A DNA stretch of 22,496 bases, from positions 1 to 22,496 of the forward strand of contig JAAYJY010000130.1 of NCBI GenBank assembly GCA_012522705.1. Direction: 5' to 3'. Numbering within the stretch: position 1 is the stretch's first letter; each line of letters begins with the position of its first letter. The notes beneath the pieces were generated by a model. It saw only the letters and a list, made by a program, of their open reading frames with translations, was not told the origin of the DNA and searched no databases. A program made the translations under genes and the position numbers. Positions 14,551 through 21,794 of the stretch are shown one piece after another. The DNA is from Syntrophomonadaceae bacterium. Its GTDB lineage: Bacteria; Bacillota; Syntrophomonadia; Syntrophomonadales; Syntrophomonadaceae.

Positions 14551-15504
14551 ATGGCAGAGACATGGGTTTTTGTTGAACAAAAGGATGGTAATATCCGTAA
14601 AGTTACATTTGAAATGTTGTCTGAATGCAAAAAGGGCGGCGACGAAGTAGGAGCGGTCGTATTTGGGCAGGGTGTTGAAGGATTGGCTGGCGAACTGGCT
14701 AAGTACGGTGCCGACAAGGTTTATGTAGCCGATGACGCAATTTTCGCCGGTTATGAAACCGGTGCTTATGTAGCACAGATGGTAGCGATGATAAATGAGT
14801 TCAATCCCAATGCAGTTTTGTTTGCTCATTCCTTCAATGGCCGTGATATGGCTTCCAGATTAGCACAAAAGCTGGATGCTGGCTTGGCCACTGATGCTGT
14901 GGCGGCGGAAATCTCCGCCGGCAAAGGTGTTTTCACCAGAGCTATTTATGCTGGTAAAGCACTGGCCAAGGCTGAAGTAACTGGCAGTCCGGTGTTGGCA
15001 ACTATCCGTCCCGGTGTCTGGGAAGTTGGGTCCACCGCTGGAGCCGGCGCGGTTGTTAAACCCGCCATCGCAGCCACCGCTGCTGATGTATATCAGGTGA
15101 TGAAAGAGTTCCGTCCCACCGTTTCCGCCCGTCCTGACCTGGCTGAAGCTGCTGTGGTAGTATCCGGCGGGCGTGGCTGCAAGGGGCCGGATGGCATCAA
15201 GTTGGTTGAGGATCTGGCAGATTTGTTGGGTGCCGCGGTTGGCGGCTCCAGAGCTTCGATAGACTCTGGCTGGCTTGGTCATGAACTCCAAGTTGGACAA
15301 ACCGGCAAGGTAGTTCTCCCCAACCTGTACATTGCTTGCGGTATTTCGGGAGCCATCCAGCATCTGGCCGGCATGTCTTCCTCCAAGTTTATTGCGGCGA
15401 TCAATACCGATACCGAAGCTCCGATTTTCGGCGTTTCCGATTTCGGCGTAGTTGCCGACCTGTTCAAGGTGATACCTTTACTGATGACCGATCTCAAGAA
15501 ATAG
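14551..15504 (+). CDS. etfA: electron transfer flavoprotein alpha subunit
   Basis: FAD-binding subunit of EtfAB. 317 residues. The C-terminal FAD domain is clear: GRGCKGPDGIKLVEDLADLL, GGSRASIDSGW, the VGQTGK turn, LYIACGISGAIQHLAGM, and NTDTEAPIF near the end. The N-terminal half is the variable domain that packs with EtfB. ATG start with a strong AAGGAGGGT 6 bases upstream. Encoded between etfB and the membrane iron-sulfur oxidoreductase, so electrons probably run from an acyl-CoA dehydrogenase encoded elsewhere through EtfAB to the quinone pool, or in reverse of the unfavourable step during syntrophic growth. A long stem-loop separates it from the next gene. Confidence 0.96.
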   Translation: MAETWVFVEQKDGNIRKVTFEMLSECKKGGDEVGAVVFGQGVEGLAGELAKYGADKVYVADDAIFAGYETGAYVAQMVAMINEFNPNAVLFAHSFNGRDMASRLAQKLDAGLATDAVAAEISAGKGVFTRAIYAGKALAKAEVTGSPVLATIRPGVWEVGSTAGAGAVVKPAIAATAADVYQVMKEFRPTVSARPDLAEAAVVVSGGRGCKGPDGIKLVEDLADLLGAAVGGSRASIDSGWLGHELQVGQTGKVVLPNLYIACGISGAIQHLAGMSSSKFIAAINTDTEAPIFGVSDFGVVADLFKVIPLLMTDLKK

Positions 15505-15523
15505 TATACTCCTGGTTTAAGAT

Positions 15524-15565
15524 GGTATTACTGGATGTGCGCGTTAGCGGCATATCCAGTATACC
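15524..15565 (+). other. long intercistronic stem-loop between etfA and the FeS oxidoreductase gene
   Basis: Left arm 15524-15540 and right arm 15550-15565 pair over about 16-17 positions with one bulged T and one G-U pair; the core TACTGGATGTGC / GCATATCCAGTA is continuous. The loop can close further (GC-GTTA-GC). There is no T-run after it, so it is more likely an RNA processing or stability element than a terminator. Confidence 0.7.
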
Positions 15566-15598
15566 CTTGCCTAGTGTGTTAAGGAGGGAATTGGATTA

Positions 15599-17740
15599 AT
15601 GATTTTCGGATCACACCCCATTAGGGGTTTTTATGATATCCCAATGCGAGAGGTCGGAGCTAACGTTCCCTACGAATGGCTGATATATATATTTATGTTT
15701 ATACCAATCGGATTTGTTCTATACGGTATGTGGAAACGGATACAGATTTGGATGCTGGCCAAGGGAGAAATCCATAGAAACGACCGTATATGGGATCGTG
15801 TAGTTTCCTTCCTGGTAAATACTTTTGGGCAGACCAGGGTGATCAGAAAGCCACTGCCAGGGTGGATGCACTTTTTCGTGTTTTGGGGATTTCTCTTTTT
15901 GGCCATGGCTGCCGGCATTGATGCAGCCCACCATTGGATTCACTGGCCCCCCCTGGAGGGTGCCATCTATATAGGCATGTCCTGGATCGTAGACGTGACT
16001 GGTTTCTTGGCCATGATAGGCATCATGGTACTTGCTTATATCCGCTATGTCCAGAAACCGGATCGACTCAACGATAACAAGGCATCCGATGGATGGATTC
16101 TCCTCGTCCTTTTTGGGATTCTCTTCACCGGGTTTGTTATTGAGGGTGCTAGAATAGCGGCCCAGATTCAGCAGACCCCCTTCATGGAACAAGTCCCTTA
16201 TGAGAAAATAGCTTCACCGTTCGGCTGGATGTTCGCTTCTATTATGGGAGGAATGTCAGTCAGTACCCTGCTGATGTGGCATCGCGTGATGTGGTGGATT
16301 CACATGGCTATGGCTTTCACGACTTTAGCCCTGATCCCATTCACCAAGCTGTGGCATATCATTGCCGGTGCGTTCAACTATGTTTTCCGTGATTTGGAAC
16401 CGTCGGCCAACCGTATGGTATACAACATTGAGGAAGCGGAGACCTTCGGTGCAGAAAACATCGAGGACTTTGGCTGGAAGGACCTGCTTGACCTGGATGC
16501 CTGCATTCGCTGCGGACGTTGCCAGGAGAACTGCCCGGCCTATAATACGGGCAAACCGCTGAATCCCAAGATTACCCTGATTCAGCATATGAAAGAGCAT
16601 CTGGATGCCAAAGCTCCTTATCTGGTGGTACGTAATCAAAATGAGGACGCAAACCACGAAGAAATGGCCATGACCGATGAGGCCGCGGCTGAAGTGGCGA
16701 ATCCGATGGAACAGAGTCTGCTCTATGATGTCGTGACTACCGATGTCATTTGGGACTGCACCAACTGCCGGGCTTGTATGGAACACTGCCCGATGTTTAT
16801 CGAGCACATTCCCAAGATTACCGAAATGCGACGCAATCTGGTAATGTGGCAGGGTGATATGCTTGGCGAAGCTCAGTCCGCCTTTACCAATATGGAGCGC
16901 AACTACAATCCTTGGGGTGTTGGCTGGGCTGGCCGCGCCGGTTGGCTGGAGGAGAGAAACGTACGCGATCTCGTTAACCTGCTGCCGGAAGATGGCGGAG
17001 AGTTTGAATACCTGCTTTATGCCGGATGTGCGGTGTCATTCGATGACCGCTACAAGAGAGTCGGTGAAGCACTGGTCAGGTTGCTCGACAAAGCCGGAGT
17101 CAAATTCGGATACCTGGGCACGGAAGAGTACTGTTGCGGCGATTCTGCCCGCAGACTAGGCAACGAATACCTTTACCAGACCTTGGCCACCTCCAACTTG
17201 GAATCCTTCAATAATTACGGGGTTAAGAAGATCATCGTGGTGTGCCCACATGGTTATAACACATTGAAAAACGAGTACCCACAGATGGGCGGCAATTATG
17301 AAGTGTATCATTACACCGAAATACTGGCCAAACTCATTGCTGAAGGCAAATTGAAACCGACCAAGTCGCTTGGAACCAAGATGACCTATCACGATTCCTG
17401 TTTCCTGGGACGTCATAACAATATCTATGACGAGCCCCGCAAAATCCTGCAAACGGCAGGCGGAAGCGTCATCGAGATAGAGAAAGCGCGTAATTTCGGT
17501 TTCTGCTGCGGGGCTGGCGGAGGCCGTATGTGGCTGGAAGAACACGCGGTTGAAGGTTACAAACGCATCAATGATACCAGGACTGAACAACTGCTGGAGC
17601 CCGATCCCGAGATGATAGTAACCAACTGCCCCTTCTGTCTGACCATGGTTGCCGACGGCGTCAAGGAAGCTCAGGCCGACCGAGAAGAGCAAGCCAAGGT
17701 TTTCGATGTGGCAGAAGTGCTCTGGCAGGCGATGAATTAA
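15599..17740 (+). CDS. membrane FeS oxidoreductase, probable ETF:menaquinone oxidoreductase
   Basis: 713 residues in three parts. Residues 25-260 hold about six hydrophobic segments of NarI-like type with several His (for example H91, H111, H112, H235) that could bind b haem. Residues 300-400 hold two [4Fe-4S] motifs, C302/305/308/312 (CIRCGRCQENCP) and C387/390/393/397 (CTNCRACMEHCP). Residues 470-690 hold two HdrD-like CCG domains: C477, C512-C513, CPHG (549-552), then C601, C636-C637, C677 and C680. The first CCG domain has CPHG where the second has CPFC. This architecture is that of the DUF224-type oxidoreductase found beside etfBA in Syntrophomonas, proposed to pass electrons from EtfAB to menaquinone. 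ATG 15599 follows AAGGAGGG with a 10-base gap. Last gene of the etf operon. Confidence 0.9.
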   Translation: MIFGSHPIRGFYDIPMREVGANVPYEWLIYIFMFIPIGFVLYGMWKRIQIWMLAKGEIHRNDRIWDRVVSFLVNTFGQTRVIRKPLPGWMHFFVFWGFLFLAMAAGIDAAHHWIHWPPLEGAIYIGMSWIVDVTGFLAMIGIMVLAYIRYVQKPDRLNDNKASDGWILLVLFGILFTGFVIEGARIAAQIQQTPFMEQVPYEKIASPFGWMFASIMGGMSVSTLLMWHRVMWWIHMAMAFTTLALIPFTKLWHIIAGAFNYVFRDLEPSANRMVYNIEEAETFGAENIEDFGWKDLLDLDACIRCGRCQENCPAYNTGKPLNPKITLIQHMKEHLDAKAPYLVVRNQNEDANHEEMAMTDEAAAEVANPMEQSLLYDVVTTDVIWDCTNCRACMEHCPMFIEHIPKITEMRRNLVMWQGDMLGEAQSAFTNMERNYNPWGVGWAGRAGWLEERNVRDLVNLLPEDGGEFEYLLYAGCAVSFDDRYKRVGEALVRLLDKAGVKFGYLGTEEYCCGDSARRLGNEYLYQTLATSNLESFNNYGVKKIIVVCPHGYNTLKNEYPQMGGNYEVYHYTEILAKLIAEGKLKPTKSLGTKMTYHDSCFLGRHNNIYDEPRKILQTAGGSVIEIEKARNFGFCCGAGGGRMWLEEHAVEGYKRINDTRTEQLLEPDPEMIVTNCPFCLTMVADGVKEAQADREEQAKVFDVAEVLWQAMN

Positions 17741-17769
17741 GCGGACGTTTACAAATGTGGCAGCTGTAT

Positions 17770-17803
17770 AGAGAACCCCCCCATTACGAGGGGTTCTCTT
17801 TTT
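17770..17803 (+). terminator. strong rho-independent terminator of the etf operon
   Basis: AGAGAACCCC (17770-17779) pairs perfectly with GGGGTTCTCT (17790-17799) around a ten-base loop and ends in TTTTT (17799-17803). Confidence 0.92.
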
Positions 17804-17836
17804 GGGCAAAAATAGGCACAGGCGGGACGGTAGTGC

Positions 17837-17864
17837 TTGCTTTAAAAAGCCCGCATGCTAAAAT
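17837..17864 (+). promoter_or_regulatory. promoter for coaD
   Basis: TTGCTT (17837-17842), 16-base spacer and TAAAAT (17859-17864) with TGC directly before it (extended -10). It lies just after the etf operon terminator and has the same spacing and -10 as the speD promoter. Confidence 0.65.
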
Positions 17865-17949
17865 ACTAAGAAATATTACACATACATTAGCAGAGTTTTA
17901 AAGTAGGCTAATTATCAAGATATCATGCCGACAGAAAGGGGCGCCTCAA

Positions 17950-18444
17950 TTGAAAACGGCAGTCTTTCCAGGCAGTTTCGATCCTATTACATTTGGGCAT
18001 GTGGATATTCTGGAACGATCCAGCGGGATGTTTGATAAGATAATTGTAGCGGTGGTTCACCATGTGGGTAAGCGGGCCCTATTTACCCTTGAAGAGAGAG
18101 TTGAAATGATCGGCGCGGCTACCCGGCACATCCCCAACCTTGAGATTACGTCCTTCCGGGGGCTCACCGTAGATTTTTTACGTAAAAAGCAGGCTCACAT
18201 TATAGTCAGAGGTTTGAGATCCTTTACCGACTATGAGTACGAATCACAGATTGCCTTGTATAACAAACACCTTTATCCTGACAGCGAGACGGTTTTTATC
18301 TTGGCCAACAGCAATTACACCTATTTGAGTTCCAGCGGAGTCAAGGAGGCGGCGCTTCTGGGTGGTGATGTGAGGACTATGGTACCGCCACCGGTGTTGG
18401 AGATGCTCAAAGAAAAATTGCGGCAGAGGGGCGAGCTGCAATAG
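17950..18444 (+). CDS. coaD: phosphopantetheine adenylyltransferase
   Basis: Transfers AMP from ATP to 4'-phosphopantetheine, the penultimate step of coenzyme A synthesis. 164 residues, normal length. The nucleotidyltransferase motif TFGH (14-17) lies in FPGSFDPITFGHVDILERS, RGLRSFTDYEYE is present in the middle, and the second nucleotide motif SSSGVKEAA lies near residue 125. TTG start with AAAGGGG (17935-17941) 8 bases before. It has its own promoter after the etf terminator. CoA supply suits a fatty-acid degrader but coaD is a general housekeeping gene. Confidence 0.97.
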   Translation: MKTAVFPGSFDPITFGHVDILERSSGMFDKIIVAVVHHVGKRALFTLEERVEMIGAATRHIPNLEITSFRGLTVDFLRKKQAHIIVRGLRSFTDYEYESQIALYNKHLYPDSETVFILANSNYTYLSSSGVKEAALLGGDVRTMVPPPVLEMLKEKLRQRGELQ

Positions 18445-18484
18445 TGCCCTTCTGGACACTGTGGGGCAAAACATATTTTTAGGG

Positions 18485-18490
18485 TATAAT
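18485..18490 (+). promoter_or_regulatory. possible -10 box upstream of hslO
   Basis: A perfect TATAAT 31 bases before the hslO ATG, in the 77-base gap after coaD. No -35 at the right distance (TGGACA at 18453 is 26 bases away), so hslO may instead be read through from coaD. Confidence 0.3.
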
Positions 18491-18521
18491 TACTCTACCA
18501 ACATCAGAAAGGGAGCAGACC

Positions 18522-19397
18522 ATGGCTGAACTTGACCGCCAAATAAGAATTATAGATCGGGATAAAAACATCAGAGTCTTCTTGGCTCGTACTACTCATC
18601 TGGTCGAGGAGGCCAGGCTGCGGCATGAAACATCCGCCACCGCCACTGCAGCATTGGGCCGGGTCATGACAGCGGCGGTTATGATGGCCAGCGATTTGAA
18701 GGGCGGAGAGGATTCCCTGACAATTAGAGTCAAAGGCGATGGGCCGGCCGGCACTATCATTGCTACCGCTGACACATGGGGGGGAGTGCGGGGTTTTATC
18801 GCCAACCCCGCGGCCGATCTGCCGGAAGCCGCACGCGGCAAACTGGCGGTGGGGCAGTTGGTGGGAAAACACGGTTCCCTCGAGGTTGTGAAAGATCTGG
18901 GCCTCAAACAGCCCTTTAGCGGGCGTATCGAATTGGTGAGCGGGGAAATAGCCGAAGATCTGGCCCAGTACTTTTTTGTCTCAGAGCAGGTTCCGACCCT
19001 GGTTGCTTTGGGAGTACTGATAACCACCGATTTAAGCGTCCAGGCTGCGGGAGGCCTGATCGTCCAAGCTATGCCCGGCGCCAATGATAAGGTATTGAAG
19101 ATCATCGAAGAGAATATCTTACGGTTGGGTACGATCAGCAATCTTATGGATTCGCACCCGGCTTTGGAGGAGATTGCGCCCTTGATAATGAAGGGAATCG
19201 AATATGAAATCGTGGCGGAAGATGATTTTGGTTTCCGGTGCAAATGCAGCCGTGATAAACTTCTGCAAATATTGCAGGGCTTGTCCCCGGAAGAGAAAAG
19301 AGACCTACAGCAGGAGGAGAACATAGAAATAATCTGCAACTTTTGTCGGCAGCGCTACTTATATAAACCAGAGGAATTGGACAGGGAAATAAATTAA
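18522..19397 (+). CDS. hslO: redox-regulated chaperone Hsp33
   Basis: Holding chaperone activated when its zinc centre is oxidised. 291 residues. The zinc cysteines are intact: C240 and C242 (CKC) and C272 and C275 (CNFC), about 30 residues apart, in the C-terminal switch domain. The N-terminal core contains ETSATATAALGRVMTA and the GDGPAGTIIATADTWGGVRGF region typical of the family. ATG start with AAAGGGAG upstream. Encoded convergently with rpmB; the hairpin after it overlaps its stop codon. Confidence 0.96.
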   Translation: MAELDRQIRIIDRDKNIRVFLARTTHLVEEARLRHETSATATAALGRVMTAAVMMASDLKGGEDSLTIRVKGDGPAGTIIATADTWGGVRGFIANPAADLPEAARGKLAVGQLVGKHGSLEVVKDLGLKQPFSGRIELVSGEIAEDLAQYFFVSEQVPTLVALGVLITTDLSVQAAGGLIVQAMPGANDKVLKIIEENILRLGTISNLMDSHPALEEIAPLIMKGIEYEIVAEDDFGFRCKCSRDKLLQILQGLSPEEKRDLQQEENIEIICNFCRQRYLYKPEELDREIN

Positions 19398-19421
19398 GCC
19401 TCGGATGAGCATCCAAGGCTT
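19396..19421 (-). terminator. shared hairpin between convergent hslO and rpmB
   Basis: Eleven-base arms (19396-19406 and 19411-19421) pair with one mismatch around GAGC. Read on the minus strand (after rpmB) the stem is followed by TTAATTTATTT, a reasonable U-rich tail. On the plus strand only CTTTC follows, so it probably terminates rpmB better than hslO. Confidence 0.6.
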
Positions 19422-19446
19422 TCAGGTGACATCGCGGCTTATATGA

Positions 19447-19635
19447 TTACAATGCCCGTTCAACTTTGCCGGAACGCAGACAACGTGTACAAACGTATAG
19501 TTTGGTAGGTGTTTTTTCCACCAGCACCCTGACTCGTTGTACATTAGGTCTGAATTGACGGTTGGTCCTTATATGGGAATGGCTGTACTTCTTACCGAAA
19601 GATACGGCTTTTCCACAGATTTCACATTTGGCCAC
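19447..19635 (-). CDS. rpmB: 50S ribosomal protein L28
   Basis: 62-residue ribosomal protein of the large subunit. It begins MAKCEICGKAVSFG and ends LYVCTRCLRSGKVERAL; the two pairs CEIC (C4, C7) and CTRC form the zinc-ribbon version of L28. SHSHIRTNRQFRPNVQRVRV is the conserved core. GTG 19635 is chosen over an ATG ten codons upstream because the family starts MAKC and AGAGGGGG lies 7 bases before it. Divergent from the asp23-like/fakA/recG genes, an arrangement also found in Bacillus (rpmB, yloU, yloV). Confidence 0.95.
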   Translation of the reverse strand: MAKCEICGKAVSFGKKYSHSHIRTNRQFRPNVQRVRVLVEKTPTKLYVCTRCLRSGKVERAL

Positions 19636-19671
19636 TGTTATGCCCCCTCTCTTTAACAAATGCACTTAAAC

Positions 19672-19700
19672 ATTCTAACAAATACGGCCACAAAGGGCAA
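19672..19700 (-). promoter_or_regulatory. promoter for rpmB
   Basis: On the minus strand TTGCCC (19700-19695), 17-base spacer and TAGAAT (19677-19672), with TGT just before the -10 (extended -10). It lies about 37 bases upstream of the rpmB start. Confidence 0.6.
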
Positions 19701-19761
19701 GGAAAAGGAATGAATAAGGGAATATAGAATTATGATTAGTTATAATAGGAGGGATCAAGAG

Positions 19762-20124
19762 ATGTACAAAATAAAGAGCAACGAGATGGGTGACATAACC
19801 GTAACCCGGGAGATGGTCGAAACCCTGGCCGGGTTGGCGACCATGGATTGTTATGGTCTGGTGGGCATGGTACCACAGAATATTCAGACCGGAATATCGA
19901 ACATCTTGGGCTTGGAGTCGATCCGCAAAGGGGTTCAGGTGAGCAATACCGACGAGGGCTTGGTCATCGATGTATATGTGATTGTCAGCTATGGTACCAA
20001 AATACCAGAGGTGGCGTCCAATGTGATGCAAAAGGTGGCTTATGTACTGGAGAAAAATGCCCAGTTGCCAGTAGCTGCCGTTAACGTAAACGTTAGGGGA
20101 GTAAGGGTTAGCACCGATAAATAG
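19762..20124 (+). CDS. Asp23/Gls24 family (DUF322, YloU-like) protein
   Basis: 120-residue small protein of the alkaline-shock/Gls24 family. GDITVTREMVETLAGLATMDCYGLVGM, a central SNTDEGLVIDVYVIVSYGTKIPEVA and the C-terminal VAAVNVNVRGVRV are the hallmarks (given in parts). No transmembrane segment or enzyme motif. The biochemical role is unclear; Asp23 relatives are tied to the cell envelope and stress, and the YloU member is always found beside fakA. ATG 19762 is preferred over an upstream in-frame ATG (19732) because AGGAGGG (19747-19753) lies between them, 8 bases before 19762. fakA follows after 12 bases. A TATGAT at 19731 or TATAAT at 19741 may belong to its promoter, but no -35 is convincing. 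Confidence 0.9.
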   Translation: MYKIKSNEMGDITVTREMVETLAGLATMDCYGLVGMVPQNIQTGISNILGLESIRKGVQVSNTDEGLVIDVYVIVSYGTKIPEVASNVMQKVAYVLEKNAQLPVAAVNVNVRGVRVSTDK

Positions 20125-20136
20125 TTGGGGAGGAAA

Positions 20137-21765
20137 ATGAGTTTGAGCTTGGACAGTATTACCGGCAACGACCTGGCCAGGAGCGTTAAGGCTGGCTGCA
20201 TCCGATTGGAACACAACCGCGACCATGTCGATCTGCTTAACGTTTTCCCGGTGCCGGATGGGGATACCGGTACCAATATGTACCTCACCTTGTTGGCTGC
20301 GGCTAAGGAGGGCGAGAAAAACAGCCAGCAATCTTTGGGCAAAGTGGCCAAAGCGGTATCGTTGGGATCATTGATGGGAGCAAGGGGCAATTCGGGTGTA
20401 ATCATGTCCCAGATATTCCGTGGCATGGCCAAGGTATTGGAATCCAAGGCGGAAGCCAACGCCATGGATATGGCCCAATCATTGCGGGCTGGTTCCGAAA
20501 CCGCCTATAAGGCAGTGATGAAACCGGTGGAGGGAACTATCCTCACCGTGATCCGAGAAATCGCAGCCGCATCGGAAAGAGAGGCCAACGCCGGCAATGA
20601 TATCCTGGGTTCACTGTTGGCGGGGGTGGATGAAGGACTACGAGTGCTGGAAAAGACCCCAACCATGCTTCCCATTCTGAAAGAGGCAGGGGTTGTCGAT
20701 GCCGGGGGACGAGGCTTGCTGTATTTTCTGGAAGGATTTATCGACGGGCTGGCTCATGAGAAGGATATGACCCTGGAAGAGTACAAAGGGAAGTTTGCGG
20801 TACCGCATATAGAAAAGGACCAGCAGTCCCTCCTGGAGCTTGATTTTCAATACTGCACCGAACTATTGATAAAAGGTAACGGGTTAGAGGAGGGGGATGT
20901 AAAGGACCACTTGGCTCCCCTAGGTGATTCGATGCTGGTAGTAGGAGATGAAAGCCTGCTTAAGGTTCACATCCATTCCAACCATCCAGGTAAAGTCCTG
21001 GAAACCTGCCTGCAGTTCGGCAGCATAACCGATGTGAAGATCAATAACATGCTGGAAGAAGTACATGAGCAACACCATAAATGGGATGTGGAGAAACCCA
21101 TGCCACAGCGTCGGATCGGAGTAGTAGCGGTAGCTACAGGTGATGGAATCAGAAAAATGCTGCTAAGCCTGGGAGTTGATGAGGTAGTGGAGGGCGGCCA
21201 GACTATGAATCCCAGCACCGAGGACCTGCTACGAGCCTGTAATCAGGTGGAGGCTGACCAGATAATCGTGTTACCCAACAATTCCAATGTAATCATGACG
21301 GCAGAACAAGCCAAGCATTTGAGCAATAAAAACCTGGCCATCGTCCCTACCAAATCTGTGATGCAGGCCATCAATGCCCTGATCGCCTTTAACGATGAAG
21401 AGGATTTGGAAAAGGTGGCGGAGGCCATGTACCAGGAGATCGCCAATGTATCCTATGGCGAAGTCACCTATGCGGTCAGGGACTCCAGTTTTAATGGGTG
21501 GGAGATAAAGGAAGGCGACTATATCGGGTTGGTCAATGACGAAATAGCCGCCCAGGGGACGTCAGCTGAGGATGTGGTGCTCGACTTGCTGGATGTTATG
21601 AAGGCCGAGGAAAATGAGTTGTTGACTATCTTTTACGGTTCCGACCCCGAGGAAAATGATGCATTGCGGCTAAAGGGAAGAATAATGGGCAAATATCCCG
21701 ACAATGAGATAGAAATGCATTATGGGGGCCAGCCTCACTATAGTTACTTGCTTTCAGTGGAGTAA
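20137..21765 (+). CDS. fakA: fatty acid kinase catalytic subunit FakA (YloV, DAK-domain)
   Basis: ATP-binding subunit that phosphorylates fatty acids bound to FakB partners, feeding exogenous or recycled fatty acids to phospholipid synthesis. About 542 residues. The N-terminal DhaL-like domain has NVFPVPDGDTGTNM (35-48; Asp41 and Asp43 expected to bind Mg-ATP) and MGARGNSGVIMSQIFRG (about 77-93), and EAGVVDAGGRGLLYFLEG marks its end. The C-terminal half is the FakA-specific region, ending in EIEMHYGGQPHYSYLLS. No fakB lies in the window. ATG 20137 gives MSLSLDSITG; GGGGAGG is close (about 3 bases), so TTG 20143, spaced 9 bases, is an alternative start. Confidence 0.93.
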   Translation: MSLSLDSITGNDLARSVKAGCIRLEHNRDHVDLLNVFPVPDGDTGTNMYLTLLAAAKEGEKNSQQSLGKVAKAVSLGSLMGARGNSGVIMSQIFRGMAKVLESKAEANAMDMAQSLRAGSETAYKAVMKPVEGTILTVIREIAAASEREANAGNDILGSLLAGVDEGLRVLEKTPTMLPILKEAGVVDAGGRGLLYFLEGFIDGLAHEKDMTLEEYKGKFAVPHIEKDQQSLLELDFQYCTELLIKGNGLEEGDVKDHLAPLGDSMLVVGDESLLKVHIHSNHPGKVLETCLQFGSITDVKINNMLEEVHEQHHKWDVEKPMPQRRIGVVAVATGDGIRKMLLSLGVDEVVEGGQTMNPSTEDLLRACNQVEADQIIVLPNNSNVIMTAEQAKHLSNKNLAIVPTKSVMQAINALIAFNDEEDLEKVAEAMYQEIANVSYGEVTYAVRDSSFNGWEIKEGDYIGLVNDEIAAQGTSAEDVVLDLLDVMKAEENELLTIFYGSDPEENDALRLKGRIMGKYPDNEIEMHYGGQPHYSYLLSVE

Positions 21766-21794
21766 AGGGCCATAAACCTTATAACGGTGTTGAT

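Noticed and set aside
17804..17949. Possible small gene or RNA in the gap before coaD.
   Set aside because: Only the promoter and ribosome site of coaD were recognised; no frame or stable structure beyond the etf terminator.
18596..19339. Minus-strand open frame of 247 codons opposite hslO.
   Set aside because: hslO is fully supported by its zinc cysteines; the antisense product is Ser/Arg-rich with no family features.
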